Shown in pieces: positions 44,402 to 52,967 of a DNA stretch of 64,000 bases. Origin of the DNA: Flavobacteriales bacterium. GTDB taxonomy: Bacteria; Bacteroidota; Bacteroidia; CAIKAF01. The notes beneath the pieces were generated by a model. That model saw nothing but the letters and a program-made list of their open reading frames with translations, did not search any database and was not told where the DNA came from. The stretch's first letter is position 1; every line of letters begins with the position of its first letter. The stretch is from the NCBI GenBank assembly GCA_018401695.1, contig JAGYKD010000002.1, positions 426,636-490,635 of the forward strand, in the 5' to 3' direction. The translations under genes and the position numbers were made by a program.

Positions 44402-45592
44402 ATGCTGGCCAAAAAGCGTGTTTTAGTTGGCATTTCAGGAGGTATTGCCGCCTATAAAATGCCCGAAACCATTCGCTTACTTAAAAAAGCCGGCGCAGAG
44501 GTCAAGGTAGTACTCAGCCCCTCTGCATGCGATTTTGTTAGCCCGCTTAGCCTAGCCGTTTGTTCCGGAAACCCGGTTACTTCGGAGCTCTTTGATGTGC
44601 ACACCGGGCATTGGGTAAATCATGTGGAATTGGCACTCTGGGCCGATATTATGCTTATTGCCCCCGCTACCGCCAAAACCCTTTCGTCTATGGCTCAAGC
44701 CCATACCGACAATGCATTGCTGGTTACATGGTTGTCTTCGCGTTGCCCCGTGCTTGTAGCTCCTGCCATGGATCACGACATGTGGCTCAGTCCCTTAGTG
44801 CAAGACCAAGTGCGCAGATTGGCACAGCATGGAACCCAAGTTATTCCTCCTGGCCATGGAGCTTTGGCCTCAGGATTGATAGGCGAGGGGAGAATGCAGG
44901 AACCAAGTCAATTGTTGAGGCATTTGGAATGTTTCTTTTTAAAACCAACCAACTTGTGGGGCAAAACCTTGCTTATTTCAAGTGGTGGTACAAGAGAAGC
45001 TTTAGATCCGGTAAGGTTTTTAGGAAACGAAAGCACCGGTAAAATGGGCGCTGCTTTGGCAGATGTCGCCAAGGCTGCGGGGGCAACGGTTTGGTTTGCT
45101 CAAGGCAAAAATAGCCAAGAGCCTGTCCTGACTCCTGACCGAGTATTTCCTTTCCAATCTGCTTTGGATCTTCAACAAATTATGGAGAGCCAAGCCCCGG
45201 CAGCGGATTATATTTTTATGGCTGCCGCAGTTGCAGACTACAGGCCAAAAAAGGTAGAATCCCAGAAAATTAAAAAACAGTCCGGTGGCTTGAATCAAAT
45301 AGATTTAACCGAAAACCCCGACATCCTTAAAGGTTTGGCGGGTCTCCCTAAGCGAGGAACCCTTGTCGGTTTTGCCCTGGAAACCGAACACGGAATGCAG
45401 CATGCGCGTCAAAAACTGGATAGAAAGATGGTGGACTTTTTGGTGCTCAATAGCATGGAGCATGAGGGCGCAGGATTGGGGCACGATACCAACAAGGTAA
45501 GCATCTTGCAGCCGGGAAACGAAGAAATACACCTGCCTTTACAATCTAAGCTTCAAACCGCCGTTCAACTGATTAATACCATTTGCTCATGA
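44402..45592 (+). CDS. coaBC: Phosphopantothenoylcysteine synthase/decarboxylase
   Basis: A 396-residue bifunctional CoA enzyme. The N-terminal FMN-dependent decarboxylase has GISGGIAAYK, the catalytic His in VNHVEL near residue 79, PAMDHDMW (Asp where E. coli has Asn) and the flap ASGLIGEGRM (Ser where E. coli has Cys). The C-terminal synthetase has SSGGTREALDPVRFLGNESTGKMG cut into its usual motifs near 196 onward, and AAAVADY near 277. Together with coaD, two CoA-pathway genes are in the window. It overlaps the DUF4835 gene by ATGA. Confidence 0.92.
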   Translation: MLAKKRVLVGISGGIAAYKMPETIRLLKKAGAEVKVVLSPSACDFVSPLSLAVCSGNPVTSELFDVHTGHWVNHVELALWADIMLIAPATAKTLSSMAQAHTDNALLVTWLSSRCPVLVAPAMDHDMWLSPLVQDQVRRLAQHGTQVIPPGHGALASGLIGEGRMQEPSQLLRHLECFFLKPTNLWGKTLLISSGGTREALDPVRFLGNESTGKMGAALADVAKAAGATVWFAQGKNSQEPVLTPDRVFPFQSALDLQQIMESQAPAADYIFMAAAVADYRPKKVESQKIKKQSGGLNQIDLTENPDILKGLAGLPKRGTLVGFALETEHGMQHARQKLDRKMVDFLVLNSMEHEGAGLGHDTNKVSILQPGNEEIHLPLQSKLQTAVQLINTICS

Positions 45593-46515
45593 GCTCTAAG
45601 CTTTGTTTGCTTGCCTTTTGCCTGATGCTTAAGGCGTACACCGGTCAAGCTACAGCCCAGGAACTGAGGTGTCAAGTAACCGTAAACTCCAATCAAATGG
45701 CCCAGGTAGACCGCAGCATTTTTGATGGAATGGAAGTAGGCATACGGGAGTTTATGAACAATACTCAATGGACCAACGACCGTTATGAAGATTTTGAACG
45801 TATTGAATGCCAAATATTTATTAATGTAGTGAAACAGGAAGCCAGCAGTGGCGGGCAGGTGATCCCCAACCGCTATTCAGGAACCATAACTGTGATTGCT
45901 CAACGAAGAATTTTTAACTCCAACTTTGATGCGCCTTTGCTCAATCATCAGGACAATGATTTTACCTTTACCTATGCTCCTAACCAACAGTTTCTGTATT
46001 CAGAAAATGCCGCACAGGCCAATTTAACTTCGATTTTGGCCTACTATGCCTATTTAATTATTGGCTTAGACATGGATAGTTTTGCCCCAAAGGGTGGGGA
46101 AGAGCCCCTCCTCAAAGCACAAGCCGTGGTAAACAACGGCCAAAATTTGCCCGAAACCGGATGGAGAGCTTCCGAAGGAAACAACAATAGGTATTGGATT
46201 ATTAACGACTATTTAAACCAGGCCTTTTCTCCTTTACGCGACTTAATCTATGAATACCACCGAAAGGGCTTTGACTATATGGTGGGAGATATGAAAAAGG
46301 GGCGCTTGGGGGCTTTGCAAGCCTTAGAGAAGTTGGACCAGGTTTGGGACCAAAGGCCAAATGCTTTTTTGCTTCAGGTGTTCTACAATGCCAAAAGGAA
46401 TGAGATTATAAACCTGCTAAAAAACACCCCGGCACCCGAAAAGGCAGGAATAATTCCAATCCTAAAAAAAACCGACCCGGCCCAAGCATCAAAATACGAC
46501 GCAGTAGCACGCTAA
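45589..46515 (+). CDS. DUF4835 family exported protein
   Basis: A 308-residue protein. A TTG at 45583 is in frame, but the ATG at 45589 overlaps the coaBC stop. The signal peptide ends near ATAQELRC, followed by family features QVTVNSNQM, VDRSIFDGMEVGIREFMNNTQW (cut at its conserved ends) and YYAYLIIGLDMDSFAPKGG. The position after coaBC and before recN is the typical place in Bacteroidota. Probably periplasmic; function unknown. Confidence 0.87.
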   Translation: MSSKLCLLAFCLMLKAYTGQATAQELRCQVTVNSNQMAQVDRSIFDGMEVGIREFMNNTQWTNDRYEDFERIECQIFINVVKQEASSGGQVIPNRYSGTITVIAQRRIFNSNFDAPLLNHQDNDFTFTYAPNQQFLYSENAAQANLTSILAYYAYLIIGLDMDSFAPKGGEEPLLKAQAVVNNGQNLPETGWRASEGNNNRYWIINDYLNQAFSPLRDLIYEYHRKGFDYMVGDMKKGRLGALQALEKLDQVWDQRPNAFLLQVFYNAKRNEIINLLKNTPAPEKAGIIPILKKTDPAQASKYDAVAR

Positions 46516-46540
46516 GTTTCGCATTAAGCCCGCCTTCTCG

Positions 46541-46548
46541 TATTTTTG
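46541..46548 (+). promoter_or_regulatory. -7 box of recN
   Basis: TATTTTTG, an exact match, ends 4 nt before the recN ATG and predicts a leaderless message. No SOS-type operator was recognised. Confidence 0.5.
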
Positions 46549-46552
46549 AACT

Positions 46553-48199
46553 ATGTTGCAAAGGCTTTACATTTCCAACTTTGCGCTTATTGAGCGCTTA
46601 GACATCACCTTTGATAACGGACTACAGGTGATTACCGGAGAAACCGGCGCCGGCAAATCTATTGTTTTGGGGGCGCTTCAATTAGCCATTGGCGCTCGTG
46701 CCGATGGGGTATCTCTTGCCATCCCAGATAAAAAATGTATAGTAGAAGCTGTTTTTGATATTCAAGATCTTCAAATGGAGCGTTTTTTTAATGCGCATGA
46801 CATAGATTATGAACCATTAACCATGCTGCGCCGCGAAATTCTACCCTCCGGTAGAAGCCGAGCTTTTATAAACGATTCTCCGGTCTCCCTTCAAGGGCTC
46901 AAGCAATTGGGCGATTTTCTTGTGCATATCCATTTTCAACACGACACCCTGTTGCTAAAACAAGCCGACTTTCAGCAAAGCATGTTCGACCTTATTGCCG
47001 GCAACACACAAACTTGGGAAAACTACCAATCCCTTTGGAACGAAAATCAAAAGGCACAAAAAAAACTGGAATCTTTGGAAAAAGATATGCTGGACGCCCA
47101 GAACAACGTCGATTACTTAAATTTTCAAATCGAACAATGGGAAGCCTTGGCTTGGAAAACGGGCTTGCTTGCGGAATTAGAAGAGGAACATCATGCCCTA
47201 CAACATGCCGACCTTATTTGCCAAACTCTGCTGCAAGCCTCCGAAGGGCTGCAAGGTGCTGAACCGGGAATACTTTCTTCTTTGCACCAAATGCAACAAC
47301 AGCTCGGCAAGCTTTCGGAGTTTGGAAACTCCTTTAGTGAAATGGCGCAACGGATGGATTCCTGCCGTCTCGAATTGCAAGATTTGGCTATGGAAATGGA
47401 TCGAAAGGGCCAAATGGTGCAGGGAGACCCCGACCGTTTAGAGTTTTTAACTGCCAAATTATCTGAATTTTATGAATTCCAACGTAAGCATCGATTGGAA
47501 ACCGAAGAGCAGGTGCTTTCCCGGGTAAGGCAATGGCAAGACCAACTCAATACCCAGGATAGTGTCAAAGCCGCCTTTGAACAATGTTTGGCCGAATGCC
47601 GTCACCTAGAATTGGCAATTCAAAGCGCCGGGGAAGCCCTTAGTCTTGACAGAACAAGGGAACGCTCCGCTTTTCAAGCCAAAGTCCACCAATACTTAGA
47701 AGCACTTGGATTGAAAGGCGCTAGAATCGAAGTAGAACTCAACAAGCTTCCTAAACCGGGCCCTTTTGGCTTGGAAAAGCCCCAATTTTTATTTGCTGCC
47801 AATCCCGGACTTCCGCCCGGCCCCATGAATCAAACAGCCTCAGGGGGCGAATTGTCTAGACTTATGCTGGCTATTAAGGCCTTAGCCGCAGGGAAAAGGC
47901 AAATGCCTACCCTTATTTTTGATGAAATAGATACCGGCATTTCCGGAAAAGTAGCCTCATCCATGGGAAAACTATTGGCAGGCCTGGGAAAAGGCATGCA
48001 GGTGCTGGCCATTACACACCTCCCTCAAATTGCTGCTTCCGGACAAAAGCACTTTAAAGTACTTAAAGATCAGGGGAAAACTCAAATGTTGGCCCTTAAT
48101 CCCAACGAAAGAATCGATGAGATTGCAGGCATGCTTAGTGGCGAACAAATCACACAAGAGGCCAGAGAACAGGCACAAAAACTCCTCAAGTCTGCTTAA
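46553..48199 (+). CDS. recN: DNA repair protein RecN
   Basis: A 548-residue SMC-like ATPase acting in double-strand-break repair. Walker A is GETGAGKS (residues 29-36), coiled-coil arms span about 150-380, the signature ASGGELSRL is near 428 and Walker B LIFDEIDTGISG near 455. Length is normal. The 37-nt gap after DUF4835 contains its own -7 box, so it can be expressed separately from the upstream operon. Confidence 0.94.
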   Translation: MLQRLYISNFALIERLDITFDNGLQVITGETGAGKSIVLGALQLAIGARADGVSLAIPDKKCIVEAVFDIQDLQMERFFNAHDIDYEPLTMLRREILPSGRSRAFINDSPVSLQGLKQLGDFLVHIHFQHDTLLLKQADFQQSMFDLIAGNTQTWENYQSLWNENQKAQKKLESLEKDMLDAQNNVDYLNFQIEQWEALAWKTGLLAELEEEHHALQHADLICQTLLQASEGLQGAEPGILSSLHQMQQQLGKLSEFGNSFSEMAQRMDSCRLELQDLAMEMDRKGQMVQGDPDRLEFLTAKLSEFYEFQRKHRLETEEQVLSRVRQWQDQLNTQDSVKAAFEQCLAECRHLELAIQSAGEALSLDRTRERSAFQAKVHQYLEALGLKGARIEVELNKLPKPGPFGLEKPQFLFAANPGLPPGPMNQTASGGELSRLMLAIKALAAGKRQMPTLIFDEIDTGISGKVASSMGKLLAGLGKGMQVLAITHLPQIAASGQKHFKVLKDQGKTQMLALNPNERIDEIAGMLSGEQITQEAREQAQKLLKSA

Positions 48200-48231
48200 T
48201 TTTTTGTTTTTTCGTTTAAAATTATTCCTTT

Positions 48232-49056
48232 ATGTCAGGATTATTGCAAGGTAAAACAGGCATCATTACCGGTGCCTTAGACGAACATTCCATTGCTTGG
48301 AAAGTCGCCGAAAAAGCCCACGAACATGGCGCGCGTATTGTGCTTTCCAATGCCCCGGTTGCGCTTCGCATGGGTAAAATTCAAGAACTCGGAGATAAGT
48401 TAAACGCTCCCATTATTGGAGCCGATGCAACCAATAGCGAGGATCTGGAAAACTTGTATAAGGCATCTATGGAGGCCTTAGGAGGTCCCGTTGATTTTGT
48501 GCTGCATTCCATTGGCATGTCTCCCAACGTGCGTAAAAACAGAGCTTATACCGACCTTAAATACGATTGGTACCTCAAAACCCTCGATATTTCAGCCTTG
48601 TCGTTTCATAGAATGCTTCAGGCCGCCTGGCAATTAGATGCCCTTAAGGAAGGCGCGAGTGTGCTGGGCCTTAGTTATATTGCCGCTCAGCGCAGTTTCC
48701 CGGATTACTCCGATATGGCCGAGGCTAAGGCGTTACTCGAATCCATAGCTCGTAGCTTTGGATACCATTACGGTATGCGCAAAAATGTCCGAGTAAATAC
48801 GATTTCTCAATCCCCTACAAAAACTACCGCAGGAACCGGGGTAGGGGGCTTTAATGCTTTTTTTGATTATGCCAACGATATGTCCCCTCTGGGAAATGCC
48901 TCTGCCGAAAGTTGCGCCGATTTCTGCGTATCCATGGTTTCCGACCTTACCCGCATGATTACTATGCAGAATATTTATCACGATGGCGGTTTCAGCAGCG
49001 TAGGAATTTCTTCAAAAGTTATGCATAAATTTGCACCTGAACCCGAAGTTGATTAA
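48232..49056 (+). CDS. fabI: Enoyl-ACP reductase (FabI)
   Basis: A 274-residue SDR-fold enzyme for the last step of fatty-acid elongation. The catalytic pair is Y159 and K166 (Y-x6-K in PDYSDMAEAKALL). The NADH region is GIITGALDEHSIAW, and HSIGMSP near residue 92 and NTISQSPTKT near 193 are family motifs (usual SAGPIKT replaced by SQSPTKT). It is the target of triclosan-type inhibitors in other species. A short lipoprotein gene follows after 10 nt. Confidence 0.92.
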   Translation: MSGLLQGKTGIITGALDEHSIAWKVAEKAHEHGARIVLSNAPVALRMGKIQELGDKLNAPIIGADATNSEDLENLYKASMEALGGPVDFVLHSIGMSPNVRKNRAYTDLKYDWYLKTLDISALSFHRMLQAAWQLDALKEGASVLGLSYIAAQRSFPDYSDMAEAKALLESIARSFGYHYGMRKNVRVNTISQSPTKTTAGTGVGGFNAFFDYANDMSPLGNASAESCADFCVSMVSDLTRMITMQNIYHDGGFSSVGISSKVMHKFAPEPEVD

Positions 49057-49066
49057 TATTGCTGGT

Positions 49067-49633
49067 ATGAAACGAACCCTTTTGGCAATCAGCAGCTTAG
49101 TAGTTGTTTTAATGGCTTGCGGCCCAGACCGCTACGAGTTCCGCATACCCGTTGAGCATGAGGTAGTTGTACCTAAGGAAGTAAACATCGCACATTTTGT
49201 GTATCTCTCCGATACCGTTTCGCTCGACAGCCTTCAAGTCCTTATGGACCAAAACGGACTCAGCTACGAAGAAATCGACCGCGTCACCCTAGACTCTATT
49301 ATGGTTAGCGTCATTTCTCCCGACAGCACCCTTTTTGGCTTTAAAGATTACCAAGTGTCTTGGGTTTCTGTAAAAAATCCGGAACGGCAAATGCTCATCG
49401 GATATTTATACAACCCTCCCTTCGTGCAAGGCCCGGGATTTGGGTCAGGGGTTATTGACAGCCTCGACTCCACTTTGGTGCTTCAACCAAACGCAGCCGA
49501 CGTTACCGACTGGATTGTAAACGATACTTTCAAGACAAGGTTCTCCACCGAACGAAAGGTGTTGCCTTGGGATTCCAATGACGATTACATCCTCAAAGTG
49601 CAATATCAGGTCTTTGTTGAAGCTTCTAAGTAA
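49067..49633 (+). CDS. Hypothetical lipoprotein
   Basis: A 188-residue protein with a lipoprotein signal peptide (MKRTLLAISSLVVVLMACG, lipobox LMAC). The mature part is beta-rich with no recognised domain. An upstream in-frame start lies inside fabI, so the ATG at 49067 is used. It is probably cotranscribed with fabI and ends at the terminator at 49658-49686. Function unknown. Confidence 0.75.
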   Translation: MKRTLLAISSLVVVLMACGPDRYEFRIPVEHEVVVPKEVNIAHFVYLSDTVSLDSLQVLMDQNGLSYEEIDRVTLDSIMVSVISPDSTLFGFKDYQVSWVSVKNPERQMLIGYLYNPPFVQGPGFGSGVIDSLDSTLVLQPNAADVTDWIVNDTFKTRFSTERKVLPWDSNDDYILKVQYQVFVEASK

Positions 49634-49657
49634 TACCGAATAAATATTTTGTGTGAA

Positions 49658-49686
49658 GGCTCCCATAACTGGGAGTCTTTTTTTTT
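49658..49686 (+). terminator. Intrinsic terminator of the fabI operon
   Basis: Stem CTCCCA-N4-TGGGAG followed by a run of at least nine T. Confidence 0.85.
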
Positions 49687-49833
49687 GGGTGCCCGAGCGG
49701 GCTGCCCGCTCATAGGCTGCTTGCCTGCTGCAAAAATCAGGGCGCTGAGCAGGTCTGCTTTGGGCAGCCGGCTCAGCGCTCCTGATTTTAAGCAGCAGTC
49801 TGCACAGCGCTATCCGCTCGCATCCCTGGCACA
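49687..49833 (+). repeat. Structured GC-rich intergenic element, copy 8
   Basis: Terminal stem GTGCC/GGCAC (49689-49693 with 49828-49832), then GAGCGGGC-TGC-CCGCTC. A long hairpin follows, with arms at 49725-49750 and 49771-49798 (AAAATCAGG.GCGCTGAGC against GCTCAGCGC.CCTGATTTT) and an inner CTGC/GCAG. The 3' end GCATCCCTGGC resembles copy 2. It lies between two converging terminators. Confidence 0.8.
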
Positions 49834-49859
49834 GGTTTACGAATTGGTTTTAATGCCAT

Positions 49860-49884
49860 AAAAAAAACCTCCCAAAAGGAGGTT
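49860..49884 (-). terminator. Terminator of the small lipoprotein gene
   Basis: On the minus strand AAAACCTCC-N5-GGAGG followed by eight T. The plus strand has a shorter T run, so it may also stop transcription from the left. Confidence 0.75.
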
Positions 49885-49906
49885 TTATCTAGGATAGATT
49901 TTTGCT

Positions 49907-50125
49907 TTAATCTTCAGAAGAGGAGGACTCCACCTGAACACAATTGTAAAGCTTGTCGGTCCATTCTACTTGGAAATCCATGCGCTCGTTTTGGTCTGCA
50001 GAACAGAGCTCTTCTATAGTTCCGGTGTTTCCTTGAATAGGGGTGCACTGAATGCAAACTTCTTCTCCGCAGGAAAACAGTAGGGCAGAGGATAGAATCA
50101 AACTAAACAAACTAAAAGCTTTCAT
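49907..50125 (-). CDS. Small cysteine-rich lipoprotein
   Basis: A 72-residue protein with lipobox LLFSC (Cys about 19) and four more cysteines (EEVCIQCTP, IEELCSADQ, LYNCVQ), ending in an acidic SSSSED tail. It would be membrane-anchored with perhaps two disulfides. It has its own promoter (50139-50146) and terminator, which supports it being a real gene despite its size. No family recognised. Confidence 0.65.
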   Translation of the reverse strand: MKAFSLFSLILSSALLFSCGEEVCIQCTPIQGNTGTIEELCSADQNERMDFQVEWTDKLYNCVQVESSSSED

Positions 50126-50138
50126 GCCATTTTTTTTT

Positions 50139-50146
50139 CAAAGATA
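50139..50146 (-). promoter_or_regulatory. -7 box of the small lipoprotein gene
   Basis: TATCTTTG on the minus strand, 13 nt before the start, within the 55-bp gap after clpC. Confidence 0.5.
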
Positions 50147-50180
50147 CATTTTTGGGCGAAGTAGCAGGGGAAATCGAAGC

Positions 50181-52718
50181 TCAGCTTTCATTTTCCTTTT
50201 TTGAGGAAGGTTGTTCGCCCTTTTTTCTTGTGGTTTTCTTTCGCACCACAATTTCATCTTTGGACAAGCCAATTTGAATGGAGTCGCCCTCTTTAAGTTG
50301 ACTGTTGATGATTTCTTCGGCCAGTTTATCCTCAATGTATTTTTGAATGGCTCTTTTTAAAGGTCGAGCTCCAAACTGTGGGTCAAATCCTTTTTCGGCT
50401 ATAAAAGCTTTTGCGCTGTCGGTAACTTTAATATCGTACCCGTTTTGCTTAACCCTACGAATTAAACCTTCGAGTTCTACGTCAATAATTTGGTGAATGT
50501 CTTCTTTAGATAAAGAGTTAAAGAGCACTACATCGTCAATACGATTCAAGAACTCAGGGGCAAACGCCTTTTTTAGGGCATTTTGGATAACGCTTTTATT
50601 GTGGTCTTCGGCTTGCTTTTCTCGGGCTCCTGTCTTAAAGCCAACACCCTGGCCAAATTCCTTCAATTCACGGCTTCCAATATTAGAGGTCATGATAATG
50701 ATGGTGTTTTTAAAATCTACTTTTCTTCCCAAGGAGTCTGTAAGCAAACCATCGTCTAGGGCTTGCAGCAACAGGTTAAATACATCGGGGTGGGCTTTTT
50801 CAATTTCATCGAGTAAAACAACAGAATAGGGTTTACGCCGCACCTTTTCGGTGAGCTGGCCTCCTTCTTCGTATCCAACATATCCGGGAGGCGCACCAAT
50901 AAGGCGAGAAACGGCAAATTTTTCCATATACTCGCTCATATCTATGCGAATCAGGGCGTCTGCGTTATTGAACATGGTACGGGACAATACTTTGGCCAAT
51001 TGGGTTTTACCTACACCGGTTGGGCCTAGAAAAATAAAGGAACCAATGGGTTTGTTGGGGTCTTTTAGACCTGCTCGGTTTCTTTGAATGGCACGCACCA
51101 CTTTTTTTACTGCGTCGTCCTGCCCAATGACTTTGGCTTTAACCCGATCGGTCATTTCGGCCAGCTTGGCGATTTCGCTTTCGGCCACTTTTTGGACAGG
51201 TATACCAGTCATCATGGACACCACTTCTGCCACATCCTCTTCGGTAACGGTTTCCCTGTGGTTCTTGGTTTCCTCTTCCCAAGCTTTTTTTACCTCTTCG
51301 AGTTTTTCAATCAATTGACGTTCTTTATCACGCAATCGGGCAGCCTCTTCGTAACGCTGACTGCGCACTACTTGGTTTTTCTCAACCTTTACCTCCTCAA
51401 TTTGCTGCTCAATATCTTCAATTTCTTTGGGGACATGAATATTGGTTATATGTACTCGTGCGCCGGCTTCATCCAAAGCATCAATAGCCTTGTCAGGAAG
51501 ATGTCGGTCCGTAATATATCTTCCCGTTAAGCTCACACAGGCCTTAACGGCTTCGGGAGTATAATTCACGTTGTGGTGTTCCTCGTACCGTTCTTTTATA
51601 TTATTTAGAATTTGAACTGTTTCTTCTTCGGTGGTAGGCTCTACCATTACCTTTTGAAAACGGCGGTCTAAAGCCCCGTCTTTTTCAATGTATTGTCGGT
51701 ATTCGTCCAAGGTGGTTGCTCCAATGCATTGAATTTCACCTCTGGCTAAAGCGGGCTTAAACATATTGCTGGCATCCAAAGAGCCACTAGCACCACCCGC
51801 CCCAATAATAGTATGAATTTCGTCAATAAAAAGAATCACATCAGGCGATTTTTCCAATTCGTTCATGAGCGCTTTCATACGCTCTTCGAATTGACCGCGA
51901 TATTTGGTACCGGCCACCAGAGAAGCAAGATCCAAACTTACGATGCGCTTATTGAACAAAACGCGGCTCACTTTCTTTTGAGCTATTCGTAGCGCAAGAC
52001 CCTCAGCAATGGCCGATTTTCCCACACCGGGTTCGCCAATAAGTATGGGGTTGTTTTTCTTTCTTCTACTTAAAATTTGGCTTACTCTTTCAATTTCTTT
52101 GTCCCGACCAATGATGGGGTCCAGCTTAGATTCTTCGGCCATTTTAGAAAGGTCTCTTCCAAAATTGTCCAACACAGGAGTCTTGCTTTTTGCATCGCCG
52201 GGCTTTTTGGATGAAAAACTACTTCCTTGTTCTTCGGGTTCATCGTCGGATGGAGTATTTGGGAATTCGGCTTTGGGAGATTCGGATATCATGTATTCTA
52301 TTTCTTCTTTTACCACTGGATAATCTACATTAAAGCGGCGTAAAATGCGGGTTACTATACTATCGTCATCTTTTAATATGGCCAAAAGCAAGTGCTCTGT
52401 CCCAATAACATTAGAATTGAACAGCTTGGCTTCCAAGTAGGTGACTTTGAGGGCTTTTTCGGCTTGCTTTACCAAAGGAATATTTCCTAAGCTAACGGTG
52501 TTCTTGGCATGTGGGCGGATAGACGCTTCTATTTCTTTACGAAGTTCGTCCATATGAACGCCCAAGGATTTCAAAATTTTGATACCCATTCCTTCGCCTT
52601 CTCGAACCATGCCAAGCAGCAAATGTTCCGTACCTATGTAGTCATGACCAAGCCTTAGGGCTTCCTCACGGCTGTAGGTGATTACATCTTTTACGCGGGG
52701 TGAAAATCGTGCCTCCAT
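50181..52718 (-). CDS. clpC: Clp protease ATPase subunit ClpC
   Basis: An 845-residue AAA+ unfoldase for ClpP. Domain order: double Clp-N repeat (1-150, with IGTEHLLLGMV twice-repeated pattern), AAA1 with Walker A GEPGVGKS near 226, a UVR-containing middle domain (about 435-475, RSQRYEEAARLRD), AAA2 with GPTGVGKT near 566, and a C-terminal D2-small domain. The UVR motif and lack of the long ClpB middle domain identify ClpC. The charged linker at 155-180 is long. Divergent from gyrA across 249 bp. Confidence 0.94.
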   Translation of the reverse strand: MEARFSPRVKDVITYSREEALRLGHDYIGTEHLLLGMVREGEGMGIKILKSLGVHMDELRKEIEASIRPHAKNTVSLGNIPLVKQAEKALKVTYLEAKLFNSNVIGTEHLLLAILKDDDSIVTRILRRFNVDYPVVKEEIEYMISESPKAEFPNTPSDDEPEEQGSSFSSKKPGDAKSKTPVLDNFGRDLSKMAEESKLDPIIGRDKEIERVSQILSRRKKNNPILIGEPGVGKSAIAEGLALRIAQKKVSRVLFNKRIVSLDLASLVAGTKYRGQFEERMKALMNELEKSPDVILFIDEIHTIIGAGGASGSLDASNMFKPALARGEIQCIGATTLDEYRQYIEKDGALDRRFQKVMVEPTTEEETVQILNNIKERYEEHHNVNYTPEAVKACVSLTGRYITDRHLPDKAIDALDEAGARVHITNIHVPKEIEDIEQQIEEVKVEKNQVVRSQRYEEAARLRDKERQLIEKLEEVKKAWEEETKNHRETVTEEDVAEVVSMMTGIPVQKVAESEIAKLAEMTDRVKAKVIGQDDAVKKVVRAIQRNRAGLKDPNKPIGSFIFLGPTGVGKTQLAKVLSRTMFNNADALIRIDMSEYMEKFAVSRLIGAPPGYVGYEEGGQLTEKVRRKPYSVVLLDEIEKAHPDVFNLLLQALDDGLLTDSLGRKVDFKNTIIIMTSNIGSRELKEFGQGVGFKTGAREKQAEDHNKSVIQNALKKAFAPEFLNRIDDVVLFNSLSKEDIHQIIDVELEGLIRRVKQNGYDIKVTDSAKAFIAEKGFDPQFGARPLKRAIQKYIEDKLAEEIINSQLKEGDSIQIGLSKDEIVVRKKTTRKKGEQPSSKKENES

Positions 52719-52885
52719 ATTGGTTTACCTGATACCTTATGCTTATTATATAACGAATGAAGATGAAAAACGTTTGTTTTTGTTGCCTGCAAGGTAATTT
52801 TTTTTGTCACTAATGAAGAAAATGCAGCTTAGATTATTCACAATTTTTTCTGCACTTGTTATTATCTTCTAAGCTTCGAACAACA

Positions 52886-52913
52886 TTGCCTTCAGGCCAA
52901 TTCATTACCTTCG
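52886..52913 (+). promoter_or_regulatory. Promoter of gyrA
   Basis: TTG (52886-52888), 17-nt spacer, TACCTTCG (52906-52913, one base off consensus). The gyrA ATG lies 54 nt downstream, with an AGAGGAAA purine run in between. Confidence 0.5.
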
Positions 52914-52967
52914 TCCATTCGGAAATGCATGAAGCAGATGTTTCATTTAGAGGAAAATTAAAAAGAA

